A stretch of DNA of 64,000 nucleotides. Source: CAZGAH01 sp964523295 (GTDB lineage Bacteria > Desulfobacterota > Desulfovibrionia > Desulfovibrionales > Desulfovibrionaceae). Positions 1 to 7,345 of this stretch are shown here, one piece after another. Made by a program: the position numbers and the translations under genes. The stretch's first letter is position 1, and the number at the start of each line of letters is the position of its first letter. The notes under the pieces were generated by a model. It did no database searches. It saw only the letters and a program-made list of their open reading frames with translations, and was not told the DNA's origin. The stretch is from positions 1 through 64,000 of the forward strand of contig CAZGAH010000011.1 of assembly GCA_964523295.1 (NCBI GenBank), read 5' to 3'.

Positions 1-118
1 TCCTCCTTGCTGGATAAGGGGAGAATGACACAGGCATGGGCGATGCGGAAGAAGGTGGCGTTAAGACGGTTACGTAAGGCCGACAGCTGGCACCCTCAAT
101 CCTATGACCGTGCGGCTT

Positions 119-155
119 CGGAGGCGGACCGTCCCGGAAGAACGCTCCGCCTCCG
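119..155. repeat. Inverted repeat downstream of the AraC-type gene
   Basis: Arms at 119-128 and 146-155 are perfect 10-base inverted repeats (arm cggaggcgga) with a 17-base loop. It lies just past the stop of the minus-strand regulator. It could fold as a transcript-end hairpin, but no T-run follows on the minus strand, so it is not a textbook intrinsic terminator. Confidence 0.35.
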
Positions 156-187
156 TTCACGATGCAGGCCCTCAGGGGCAGACCGGA

Positions 188-1081
188 TCAGCGGGGCAGG
201 GGCAGCAGCGGGACATAGACCTCAGTCAGCAGCGCCTCGGGCGCCGTGCGTCCGGGATCGTTCAGGTAATGCTCCAGCGACGGCGCGGCCGCGATTTCCC
301 TTCCCTGTCCGGGCAGCCAGACGCCGCACAGCGTCGCGTACGTCCCGCTCAGCTGCTCATAGGGGCCTTTGTGGACCGTCATGGCATACTCCCCGCCCGC
401 CAGTCGCCGGATTTCAATGCCCTCGCCGCCTGGCGTGCCCTCCGCAACGGAAATGCACGCGTCGTAGCGGAGCTTGTCCGCCGGCGTTACGTCGGGGTCG
501 TCGAGGCTGACGCCGAAAAAGCGGGTGTCCGGGGTCAACAGCCCTATGGGGCCGGCCCAGGAGCAGAGACGCTCCCAGGCCTTGCCGCATTCCCGATACG
601 GCCCGACGTGGCGCACGCACGCGGCGGTAAACGCGGGTAACTGCACTATCTTTGCTTCCATGTCCGATTCTCCTTGCTTGGGGTGCAACCGGTCGCGCAG
701 GGGGACGGATTCGCCCCCTGCCTCCGTAGCCCGGTCATTCCGGGCCAATTGCCTGTACCGCGTCGGAGACTGGCCGAAGACGGCGCGAAAGGCGCGCGTA
801 AACGATTCAGGGGTTTCGTATCCGGCATCGAGGGCGATATCCGTCACGCGCGCGCGCTGATAACGCAGGCGCCAGGCCGCGCGTTCCAAACGGATCCGGC
901 GCACGTAGCTCTTGACGGACTCCCCTACCATGCCCGTGAAAATGCGATGAAAATGGTAGGGCGAATACGCCGCCAGCGCGGCCAGCGCATCCAGACTGTA
1001 CGTCTCGTCCGGATGCTCCTCCAGATACTGAAGAACCCGGAGCATCCGCTCCCGATGGTCTTCCTGTGTCGTCGCTGTCAT
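188..1081 (-). CDS. AraC-family regulator with GyrI-like effector domain
   Basis: The 297-residue protein has an N-terminal AraC/XylS DNA-binding domain with two helix-turn-helix motifs in residues about 10-110 (YHFHRIFTGMVGES; later GYETPESFTRAFRAVFGQSP). A C-terminal GyrI-like small-molecule binding domain begins near residue 140 (IVQLPAFTAACVRHVGPY) and ends near 290. This architecture matches the Rob/SoxS-related multidrug-sensing regulators with a C-terminal effector pocket. The ATG is preceded by AGGAGG at good spacing. It lies downstream of, and co-directional with, the phage block, but 136 bases separate them, so it is probably an independent host gene. The ligand and target genes cannot be told from the sequence. 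Confidence 0.9.
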   Translation of the reverse strand: MTATTQEDHRERMLRVLQYLEEHPDETYSLDALAALAAYSPYHFHRIFTGMVGESVKSYVRRIRLERAAWRLRYQRARVTDIALDAGYETPESFTRAFRAVFGQSPTRYRQLARNDRATEAGGESVPLRDRLHPKQGESDMEAKIVQLPAFTAACVRHVGPYRECGKAWERLCSWAGPIGLLTPDTRFFGVSLDDPDVTPADKLRYDACISVAEGTPGGEGIEIRRLAGGEYAMTVHKGPYEQLSGTYATLCGVWLPGQGREIAAAPSLEHYLNDPGRTAPEALLTEVYVPLLPLPR

Positions 1082-1216
1082 CTGCCTGCCTCCTGGAATC
1101 GGGATATAGGGACCAGACCGTGCCCCGTCCTGATCGTTTTTGCGAATCCTCCCCGATCAGGCAAGAAAAATCCATCCTCCCCGGAGGAACCGATCACCAC
1201 CGGTCAGCGACGCGCA

Positions 1217-1444
1217 TCATACATACACGGTACGCTCAGCCCCGGGCGCCAGCGTGGTCAGCAGACGCTCTCCCTGGACCGTTACACGCCGGCCGGGGAC
1301 TGCCTGGCCGAGCACCCGGCGGCGTACGCCGCTGTCCAGGAGCACCACCACGCGCTCAGCGTCCAGCACCTCTGCCACCAGGCCCAGTTGCACCGGCGCG
1401 TCACCCGGATTGAGCAGTCGTTGCAACTCGCGAAAATCATTCAT
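1217..1444 (-). CDS. Small phage tail/baseplate-region protein
   Basis: A 75-residue protein beginning MNDFRELQRLLNPGD. The open frame extends further upstream, but that part is only a translation of the repeat element. The ATG at 1444 has a GGAGAGG ribosome site, which fixes the start. It is rich in V, L, R and G, with an OB-like alternation (LGLVAEVLDAERVVVLLDSG, about residues 20-39) compatible with a small beta-barrel. It is the last gene of the minus-strand phage block, after the hub-like gene, where small baseplate or spike-associated proteins often sit. No family is recognised with certainty. Confidence 0.6.
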   Translation of the reverse strand: MNDFRELQRLLNPGDAPVQLGLVAEVLDAERVVVLLDSGVRRRVLGQAVPGRRVTVQGERLLTTLAPGAERTVYV

Positions 1445-1462
1445 TTTCCTCTCCGTGAATAT

Positions 1463-1572
1463 CCCGGGGCGATGCCCCGGTCTATACTCTTCCGCACCTT
1501 CGGCGCTTGTCGCATTCCCATCCGTCCAGCCCTGAAAGGGCGACAGATGATAGCCCGGGGCATCGCCCCGGG
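1463..1572. repeat. MITE-like palindromic element, copy A
   Basis: About 110 bases bounded by near-identical terminal inverted repeats, each itself a near-palindrome (CCCGGGGCGATGCCCCGG on the left, its reverse complement on the right). Inside are two short hairpins, around CGCCTTCGGCG-like and GCCCTGAAAGGGC sequences. It lies between the hub-like gene and the last small phage gene. It is the most diverged of three copies in the window. Degenerate ~28-base units (gcgattgcccatga...) follow to about 1680. Confidence 0.8.
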
Positions 1573-1692
1573 GGGGGTGCGATTGCCCATGATATCGCCC
1601 CGGAGGTGCGATTGCCCATGACATCGGCCCGGGGTTTCGATAGTCCGGAACATCCTCCAGGGGAACCATGACATCGCTCCGCACCCAGCCCA

Positions 1693-3087
1693 TCACATCA
1701 CCACCCGCTCCACATCCAACGTCACCCTCCCCTGCGGCCCGTCAATCCCCAGGCTCGCCTCGTAGCGCCAGCCGGTCAGCCGGGCGCGCCAGGTCTCGGC
1801 CAGGGTTGCGTCCTGCACCTCGAGCACGGCGCCGGGCAGGACCCACGTTCTCGGGGGGGTACTCGCGGTGTAGCGCTGCTTGGGGTAGCCCTGGTCGTCG
1901 AGCCAGTTGCGGCCGCGTTCGGTGGCGATGGCCTGCGTGGTGCAGAGCGGGTCCACGATCAGTTCCGGCGCCGGCCGGTCGCCGGGCCAGCGGACCACAT
2001 GCGTCACGCCTGGGCCGGAGGCCGGCTCCTGCGCGGTGTAGTCCGCGTAACACTGTACCTTGCCCTGGTCCGCGCAGGTGACCCGCCAGCGTTGCAGGCG
2101 TACGCGGTAGCGCACTTCAACCAGACTCTGTCCGCTTTGCGCGGCGGTGACCGCGGCGCCGGCAAGAGTCAGCTGTCCCAGGTCCGCAGAGCGCCAGGAC
2201 ACGGCAAGCAGCTCAGTGGCCGGCCAGGACAGCGAGCCCTGCCCGCGTTGCAGCTCGACGGTCTCGGCGAATTCGAACTCGAGCCAAGGCTCGGCGTGGA
2301 TCGCTGCCTGGGCGCAGCTCGTGTGCAGCGTCAGCGTGAGCGGCGGCCAGGTTGCGGCGACAACGATCTTATGACCGGGCGGGATGGTCTCGACCGGCGC
2401 CGTCGAGCCCGCTGGCGGGGAGGTCCACTCCTGCAAGCGGACTTCCTGCGCTGCCGCGCGCGAGTCCGCGAGCACGCCGACGCGGTTGTACGCGGGTCGG
2501 TGGTCGTAACTGTCGTCAAGTTGGAGCAGGTCATGCGCGTCCGAGAGCGTGGCCGCGGGCAGAGCCTCGGCGTAGCGGGCGGGCGTGACCGGATAGCGCC
2601 AGCAGATCACGAGCGAGCCGTCCGGCTGCGAGAGCAGGGCCGCGGCCTCGGTCTTGATCGCGCCCAGGATCGCCAGCGGCGTCTGCCGCTCGGCGACGTA
2701 CTCCGCGAGCGGAAAATCGATGATGCGCCAGTCGAGCGCCAGCCCGGCCGCGGTGCAGAGTTCCTGTGCGATGGTTCGCGCGGTCGTGGCCGTCCAGGTC
2801 CGTGAAATTGGCGCCGCGTACGGGGCGTCGAGGCGTGAGGCCGGCGAGCGGGCCTGGATGCGCCAGGACTCATCCCCGAAGCGGCGATCACGCGCGCGGT
2901 TGTCGAGCAGAAAGCGAAAGGTCGTACACGCGGCTGTGACATGCAACTCCGCACCGGGGGCAGCGCGGCGCCAGTCCGCAGCCTCGGCGAGCGTAGCGTC
3001 GCAGCTCAGGCAGTAGGAGTCGATGTCTGTGGACAGGCTCAGGGTCAGCAATTCGACGGGCCGGCCGTCCAGGGTGGCCTCGATCAT
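1693..3087 (-). CDS. Phage tail hub / baseplate-like protein
   Basis: A protein of about 464 residues. It resembles siphophage tail-tip or hub proteins: mixed beta domains, a central segment with TARTIAQELCTAAGLALDWR typical of late-control/hub proteins that process the tip, and a C-terminal part with PPRTWVLPGAVLEVQD and a final beta domain. The ATG at 3087 overlaps the upstream small ORF as ATGA; an alternative GTG lies at 3096. It is the largest remaining tail gene in the block. Hub identity is inferred from position (after the fibre-like genes, near the end of the cluster) and general character, not from a diagnostic motif. The host-recognition partner would be the LamG-like protein upstream. 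Confidence 0.65.
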   Translation of the reverse strand: MIEATLDGRPVELLTLSLSTDIDSYCLSCDATLAEAADWRRAAPGAELHVTAACTTFRFLLDNRARDRRFGDESWRIQARSPASRLDAPYAAPISRTWTATTARTIAQELCTAAGLALDWRIIDFPLAEYVAERQTPLAILGAIKTEAAALLSQPDGSLVICWRYPVTPARYAEALPAATLSDAHDLLQLDDSYDHRPAYNRVGVLADSRAAAQEVRLQEWTSPPAGSTAPVETIPPGHKIVVAATWPPLTLTLHTSCAQAAIHAEPWLEFEFAETVELQRGQGSLSWPATELLAVSWRSADLGQLTLAGAAVTAAQSGQSLVEVRYRVRLQRWRVTCADQGKVQCYADYTAQEPASGPGVTHVVRWPGDRPAPELIVDPLCTTQAIATERGRNWLDDQGYPKQRYTASTPPRTWVLPGAVLEVQDATLAETWRARLTGWRYEASLGIDGPQGRVTLDVERVVM

Positions 3088-3164
3088 GGCTGACACCAGC
3101 GCAGACGTTGCTGAAAATCGATTGGCGTCGGATAGAAACAGACCTGGTCAGGCGTCGTAATCAT
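3084..3164 (-). CDS. 26-residue ORF coupled to the hub gene
   Basis: Starting at ATG 3164 (MITTPDQVCFYP...), it has a GGAGGG ribosome site six bases upstream, and its TGA overlaps the hub ATG as ATGA, the coupling style used by neighbouring phage genes. It is either a tiny leader-like or tail-accessory protein, or the tail end of a longer gene cut by the arrival of the toxin-antitoxin cassette just upstream. Its product is not recognised. Confidence 0.4.
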   Translation of the reverse strand: MITTPDQVCFYPTPIDFQQRLRWCQP

Positions 3165-3293
3165 AACCATCCCTCCGCGTTGTGATTGATGAGCGCCGAA
3201 AGCGCGTTCGTCTCCCCCCGAAGCCACGGCCCGGCGGACATGACGCCACTCCGACAGCTCTGACGTGCGTATCCCGGACCTGCTGCGATTCGA

Positions 3294-3623
3294 ATGCATC
3301 CTTCCGGAACGGGCAGGGGAGGAGTCTTTCTTGATTCGTTGCTTATAAATGCTTATATTAGTGCCAGGAACCGTGTAGATGTGACGGGAAAGGCTGCCAA
3401 GCAATTGGCCAGGCTTGAAGACTTGATTGCCGTGCGGATCGTTCTCGCCTTGAAGACGTTGCGCCATTGGCCGGACTGCCGCAACGTCAAGGCACTGTCC
3501 GGTCGCGAAGGATACCGATTGCGAGTCGGGAGTTATCGCGTCCTGTTTACGGTTCATGGAGGTGAAATTCGTGTTATTCGCGTCGAGGAGGTGAAAAAGC
3601 GTGATGAAAGCACCTACCGTTGA
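3294..3623 (+). CDS. RelE/ParE-type toxin
   Basis: The conserved core runs from about residue 28 to the end: TGKAAKQLARLEDLIAVRIV, then WPDCRNVKALSGREGYRLRV, GSYRVLFTVHGGEIRVIRVE and EVKKRDESTY. This is the RelE-family ribosome-dependent mRNA interferase signature (small alpha/beta fold, basic YRLRVG-YRVLF strands, C-terminal EVxKRDxxTY). The true start is uncertain. ATG 3294 gives 109 residues, longer than usual (about 85-90); a TTG at 3339 downstream of GGGGAGGAG is an alternative. It overlaps the XRE antitoxin gene by about 20 bases, the usual toxin-first layout of RelE/HigB-like pairs. It runs opposite to the surrounding phage genes. Confidence 0.85.
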   Translation: MHPSGTGRGGVFLDSLLINAYISARNRVDVTGKAAKQLARLEDLIAVRIVLALKTLRHWPDCRNVKALSGREGYRLRVGSYRVLFTVHGGEIRVIRVEEVKKRDESTYR

Positions 3624-3954
3624 GCACAGAATTATATCCGGCCCTGATGGCGCGCCGCTGTATGCGCTCGTGCCCTGGAACGAGTATGAGGAACGATTCG
3701 AAGGCCGGCCTGATGAAGAGGTGACGATTCCCTTGGAGGTCATCGAAATGCAGTATCTCGGCGGCGAGGTTCTGAGTCTGATCCGGGCCTGGCGCGAGCA
3801 TCTCGGGCTCACGCAATCCGAGGTGGCCCAGCGCATGGGGATTTCGCAACCGGCGTTCGCCCAGATGGAAGCGTCCGGCGTGCGCCCCCGTCCGGCGACG
3901 CTGAAAAAGATCGCCGCAGCCTTGGGCATCGAGTGGGAGCAGCTGCGAGAGTGA
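3601..3954 (+). CDS. XRE-family antitoxin partner
   Basis: A 117-residue protein. Residues 1-50 include a Phd/RelB-like segment (PDGAPLYALVPWNEYEERFE). Residues 58-115 form a Cro/C1 helix-turn-helix (LTQSEVAQRMGISQPAFAQM) ending ALGIEWEQLRE. In such pairs the antitoxin neutralises the toxin and represses the shared promoter. The start is either GTG 3601 or ATG 3604, both served by AGGAGG. It ends 13 bases before the convergent stop of the LamG-like tail gene, so the pair fits exactly into a gap between tail genes, as expected of a late-acquired cargo module. Confidence 0.88.
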   Translation: MMKAPTVEHRIISGPDGAPLYALVPWNEYEERFEGRPDEEVTIPLEVIEMQYLGGEVLSLIRAWREHLGLTQSEVAQRMGISQPAFAQMEASGVRPRPATLKKIAAALGIEWEQLRE

Positions 3955-3967
3955 AGCGGCGGCCTGC

Positions 3968-5287
3968 TCATGTGATAACCTCCGTCTCCAGCTCGAACAA
4001 TGCGCAACACAGCCCAAGCGAGGCTTCGACCGGCGTCCGCTCGAGCAGCGCGCAGGACAGCGTCAGCCCGGCCTCGACCGTCGAGCACAGCGCGCAGGCC
4101 AGCCCCAGTCCGGCCTCTACCGGGCCGCGCAGGCCGCAGGAGAGCGTCAGGCCGGACTCGATCAGATTGCAGCCGCAGGACAGGTTCAGGTCGCCGGTCA
4201 CGGGCCAGGCCGTACGTGCCGGCGAGGCCGTCAGCACGAGCGGGGGCGCTGCCTCGATGGTGGCGCTGCGGCTGGCGCTGGCGCTGGCCGGCAACCCGCC
4301 CAGCGTCAGCGAGGCTGCGGCGTCCAGGATCGCGCGCGTCGGGGACGTGCTTGCCGGCTGCGGCGTCAGCATCAGCGAGGCCGGTCCGTCGAGCCAGGCT
4401 GAAACCGGGGTGGAACTGCGCGGGTGCAGGCCCGTTAGCGTCATGGCCTGCGCAGCCGACAGCCTGGAGGTCACGCCCTGCGCCGTTTCCGCGGCCCCGG
4501 GAACCAGGGACAATGCCGCGGCCCCGGTTGCCGTGCTTGTCACGTCGATGGGCGTCGAGTAGGCCGCGGCTGGTGGCGTAAAGCTGGCGTCCGACCAACG
4601 CGAGGACCCGACCGAAAGCCGCAGTTCGTCGACATACACCCCGTAGGCGACATTGCCGCCGTTCTGCCAGCTGGCCTGATCCTGATCGATGTTGGTGATG
4701 TAGCCCAGCACTTGCAACGGCAGGGCCGGGTTGTACAGGGTCAGGTTGAAATCATGCGAGGTGGCGCTCGTTGCCCCGTCTACCGCGGCGTACAGCCTGT
4801 TGTTGTAGCGCCAAAGCGCCAGATGATGCCACGCGTTCGATGAAACGTTGTTGAAGGTAAAGGACACGTTCGTCCGGGTGCTGCCCGTGGTCGAGTAGTA
4901 CAGCCGCAGATAGTACGTCGAGTACGACGAGGTCAGATACCAGGCCCAGCCCCATTTGGTATCCGTTGTGTGGTACATCGGGTTGATCCCGTGTACCAGC
5001 AAGGCCAGCCAGATCGTTTCCGAGGTGGTGACATACACCTGGCAGTCCATGGCGAAGTTCTGGTTGCCCGGGGCAAAATCGCTGCTGTGCGGCGCTGTCA
5101 GCAGAGAGATTTCGTCATCGCTCCGGGCGCTGGCCGTGCCGAACTTCGACTGGGCCGTACGCGTGACCAGACCGCTTTTGTGCCGGCTCAACGCGTGGGC
5201 GCCGGCGGAGGCGTCGGAAAAACTTACGCCGCCGTCGCTGCCGTCGCAGTGCAGCAAGAGCTTGGTATAACTATCGTTGCCAGCCAT
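3968..5287 (-). CDS. LamG/concanavalin-like phage tail protein with Cys-rich repeats
   Basis: A 439-residue protein. Residues about 5-235 form a LamG/concanavalin-A-like jelly roll (YTKLLLHCDG at the start, NAWHHLALWRYNNRLYAAVD in the middle, VYVDELRLSVGSSRW at the end), a fold widely used by tail fibres to bind surface glycans. Residues 240-360 hold loose ~26-residue units with L-x-L strands. The last 77 residues carry five shorter units (NLSCGC, LTLSCGL, LGLACAL, LTLSCAL, LGLCCAL) spaced about 13-20 residues. ATG 5287 has a GGAGGGG ribosome site. The cysteine-rich end is unusual for a phage fibre. Confidence 0.8.
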   Translation of the reverse strand: MAGNDSYTKLLLHCDGSDGGVSFSDASAGAHALSRHKSGLVTRTAQSKFGTASARSDDEISLLTAPHSSDFAPGNQNFAMDCQVYVTTSETIWLALLVHGINPMYHTTDTKWGWAWYLTSSYSTYYLRLYYSTTGSTRTNVSFTFNNVSSNAWHHLALWRYNNRLYAAVDGATSATSHDFNLTLYNPALPLQVLGYITNIDQDQASWQNGGNVAYGVYVDELRLSVGSSRWSDASFTPPAAAYSTPIDVTSTATGAAALSLVPGAAETAQGVTSRLSAAQAMTLTGLHPRSSTPVSAWLDGPASLMLTPQPASTSPTRAILDAAASLTLGGLPASASASRSATIEAAPPLVLTASPARTAWPVTGDLNLSCGCNLIESGLTLSCGLRGPVEAGLGLACALCSTVEAGLTLSCALLERTPVEASLGLCCALFELETEVIT

Positions 5288-5323
5288 GCCTTACCCCTCC
5301 GCCTCCGACAGTGCAGACCACGA

Positions 5324-5758
5324 TCAGGCCTTGCTCACGGTCAGGATACCGTCCGCGTGCCAGAGGATCTTGTAATCGCCGTCCACGTTGAAGGCCCCGG
5401 AGTCGAGGGTAATGGTCGCGAGCAGCAGCCGGTTGGCGGGCGTGGCCTCGTCGTGGCGATAAAGCACGCCGTAGCGCAGGCCAGTGACGATGAGTCCGGA
5501 CCAGGTCAGGTCGTCGGCGTCGAGTTTCGCCACGCCTGCGCTCCGACTCCAGGACCGATTGGCCAGTGCCTGGCCGCCGGCAACATAGTTCGTGCCGCTG
5601 ATCTCGTTCGCGGACACGTCGCCGAACACGGTGTGCGCGTTGTTGTGCGCGTGGCTGTTATTGAGCAAGGCGACCTTGAGCGTATCCGCGTCGAGGTCCA
5701 CGCCGCCGCTGATAGCTTTGGGGGCGTTGTCGTAGAGGGTCAGGGTTGCTGTGGCCAT
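5324..5758 (-). CDS. Phage tail structural protein
   Basis: A 144-residue protein of a widespread siphophage family. It opens with a short strand (ATLTLYDNAPKAI), continues LDADTLKVALLNNSHAHNNA, HTVFGDVSANEISGTNYVAG and DLTWSGLIVTGLRYGVLYRH, and ends with ILWHADGILTVS. Family members sit among tail-tip or fibre genes and are predicted beta-rich. AAGGAG precedes the ATG. Its exact place in the virion is not established. It is followed by the LamG-like protein and preceded by the large repeat block. Confidence 0.75.
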   Translation of the reverse strand: MATATLTLYDNAPKAISGGVDLDADTLKVALLNNSHAHNNAHTVFGDVSANEISGTNYVAGGQALANRSWSRSAGVAKLDADDLTWSGLIVTGLRYGVLYRHDEATPANRLLLATITLDSGAFNVDGDYKILWHADGILTVSKA

Positions 5759-5838
5759 GGTGGTCTCCTTATTTTTCCGAGGGATGGCGTGTCCCCGCAG
5801 GCCCTGCCGGACCCGCCGGCCCCGCCGGACCCGCCGGA

Positions 5839-5948
5839 CCCGGGGCGATGCCCCGGGCTATACTCTGTCGCGCCTTCGGCGCTTGTCGCTTCCGCATCCG
5901 TCGAGCCCTGAAAGGGCGGCCGATTATAGCCCGGGGCATCGCCCCGGC
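5839..5948. repeat. MITE-like palindromic element, copy B
   Basis: A 110-base element with 24-base terminal inverted repeats whose ends are CCCGGGGCGATGCCCCGGG plus CTATA and the reverse complement. It is virtually identical to copy C, 253 bases downstream. Internal hairpins form at CGCCTTCGGCG and GCCCTGAAAGGGC. No transposase is encoded. Confidence 0.85.
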
Positions 5949-6091
5949 GTTGCGATTGTCCGGGGTATGACCCGGGGTTACGATTGCCCGGGGCATGACC
6001 CGGCTTTACGATTGCCCGGGGTATGACCCGGGGTTACCATTGTCCGTGGTATTGCCCCGCCGGACCCGCCGGCCCCGCCGGACCCGCATGA

Positions 6092-6201
6092 CCCGGGGCG
6101 ATGCCCCGGGCTATACTCTGTCGCGCCTTCGGCGCTTGTCGCTTCCGCATCCGTCGAGCCCTGAAAGGGCGGCCGATTATAGCCCGGGGCATCGCCCCGG
6201 C
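6092..6201. repeat. MITE-like palindromic element, copy C
   Basis: Same structure and nearly the same sequence as copy B. Because the flanking ~28-base units are duplicated with it, B and C arose by local tandem duplication rather than two insertions. Confidence 0.85.
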
Positions 6202-6351
6202 GTTGCGATTGTCCGGGGCATGACCCGGGGTTACCATTGTCCGGGGCATGACCCGGCTTTACCATTGTCCGGGGTATGACCCGGCGTTACGATTGTCCGG
6301 GGCATCGCCCTAAGGGGTACATTTGCCATCGGTCTCGCCCCGGGGGGGGGG

Positions 6352-7326
6352 CTACGCCTCTCCCCTCACAACCAACCTCCAGGCGCTGGAGGCGGTAGCT
6401 GCCGCACCGGCCGGCGTGACCTGTTTCAGCCAGAGGGGCAGGGCCGCGGGGCTGGTTGTGAAGATGAGCGTATTGCCGCTTGCCCAGGTACCGGACCAGC
6501 CCGCGGCGCGTAGCGTGAAATACGGGCGGCCGAAGTCGGGATTCGTCGGCGCGTAGTCAGCGTCGGTCGAGCCGGGGGCGAGCGCGCCGGTCGCTGCGCC
6601 GGAGCAACTGAAGGCCGTGGCGCTGGTGAAGACGATGGTCCAGGCATCCTGAACGCAGGCCTGGTTATCCAGCTCCACCGGATACGTGGATTCGTCGTAG
6701 ACGCCCTCGACGCTCGTCTCGCTCCAGCCGGAGAATCCCGGCTCCAGGTCCCCGGCCTCGTGTACGCTGGCTACGGCAGCACTGGCCGCAGAGTAGCTCG
6801 TGGCCAGGGCGTGGCCGTCCGCGAGCTGGATGGTCACCCGCGTGCCGTCCTGGCTGACGCTGACGCCCGCGAAGTACTCGCCCTGCGAGTCGGTGCCGAT
6901 CCGGATCGTGGCGTTGTCGCGAAAAATGGCCTGGCTCTGGTGCTCCAAGAGCACGGCAAACGAGGTCGCCCCGGCGGCCACGTCAGCCTCGAGCGCCGCG
7001 GCGCCGTACTCGACCGGGCTGGACAGGTCGGCCTGGGTGTCGGTCTGGGTGCCGGCGCAGAGCGTGACGCGCGGATCGCCGCTGGCGGGCCTGGCCAGAC
7101 AGACGCCGACCTGGCCGAGGCTGAGGTTATCGGCGTTGGCGTTCTTGACGTACAGCTTGCGCCAGCGCGCCAGCCCCGCGGCCCGCTCTGCCTCGGTTAC
7201 GTCCGGGAACAGGGCGTTCTTGACGTTATCGGGGAGCTCTGCGTTAGTCATGCGGCCGCCGTTGGCCGCTGCGTCGCTGGCTGTGGCGGCGCGGTGGAAG
7301 CGAAGCTCTGAGGAGAGAACGGGCAT
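6352..7326 (-). CDS. Phage tail/baseplate structural protein
   Basis: A 324-residue protein resembling a siphophage family. It starts with MPVLSSELRFHRAATASDAA then NGGRMTNAELPDNVKNALFP and DVTEAERAAGLARWRKLYVK, followed by a beta-rich body (GTQTDTQADLSSP, IRIGTDSQGEYF) and ends WRLVVRGEA. The N-terminal signature is shared by tail proteins encoded next to minor tail genes. AAGGAG lies upstream of ATG 7326. Role in tail-tip or baseplate assembly is inferred from family and neighbours. Confidence 0.75.
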   Translation of the reverse strand: MPVLSSELRFHRAATASDAAANGGRMTNAELPDNVKNALFPDVTEAERAAGLARWRKLYVKNANADNLSLGQVGVCLARPASGDPRVTLCAGTQTDTQADLSSPVEYGAAALEADVAAGATSFAVLLEHQSQAIFRDNATIRIGTDSQGEYFAGVSVSQDGTRVTIQLADGHALATSYSAASAAVASVHEAGDLEPGFSGWSETSVEGVYDESTYPVELDNQACVQDAWTIVFTSATAFSCSGAATGALAPGSTDADYAPTNPDFGRPYFTLRAAGWSGTWASGNTLIFTTSPAALPLWLKQVTPAGAAATASSAWRLVVRGEA

Positions 7327-7345
7327 GATGCGCTCCTTGTGTCGT

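Larger units (their letters stand above)
5759..6351. repeat. Repeat block between tail genes
   Basis: A 590-base gap without genes, filled by repeats. A 253-base tandem duplication contains element copies B and C. Each copy is preceded by GCCGGACCC-type triplet-like runs and followed by ~28-base units of the form TTACGATTGTCCGGGGYATGACCCGG (about four per copy). All apparent open frames across it (rich in RGIAPG and RPFRARR) are translations of the repeat. It is transcribed through if the tail block is one operon. Confidence 0.85.

Noticed and set aside
5769..6279. Several open frames of 70-95 codons on both strands
   Set aside because: They are translations of the palindromic and ~28-base repeats (RGIAPG, RPFRARR) and recur with each copy; no RBS or family match.
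5940..6320. Possible CRISPR array
   Set aside because: The ~28-base units are directly adjacent with no unique spacers, and no cas gene is in the window.
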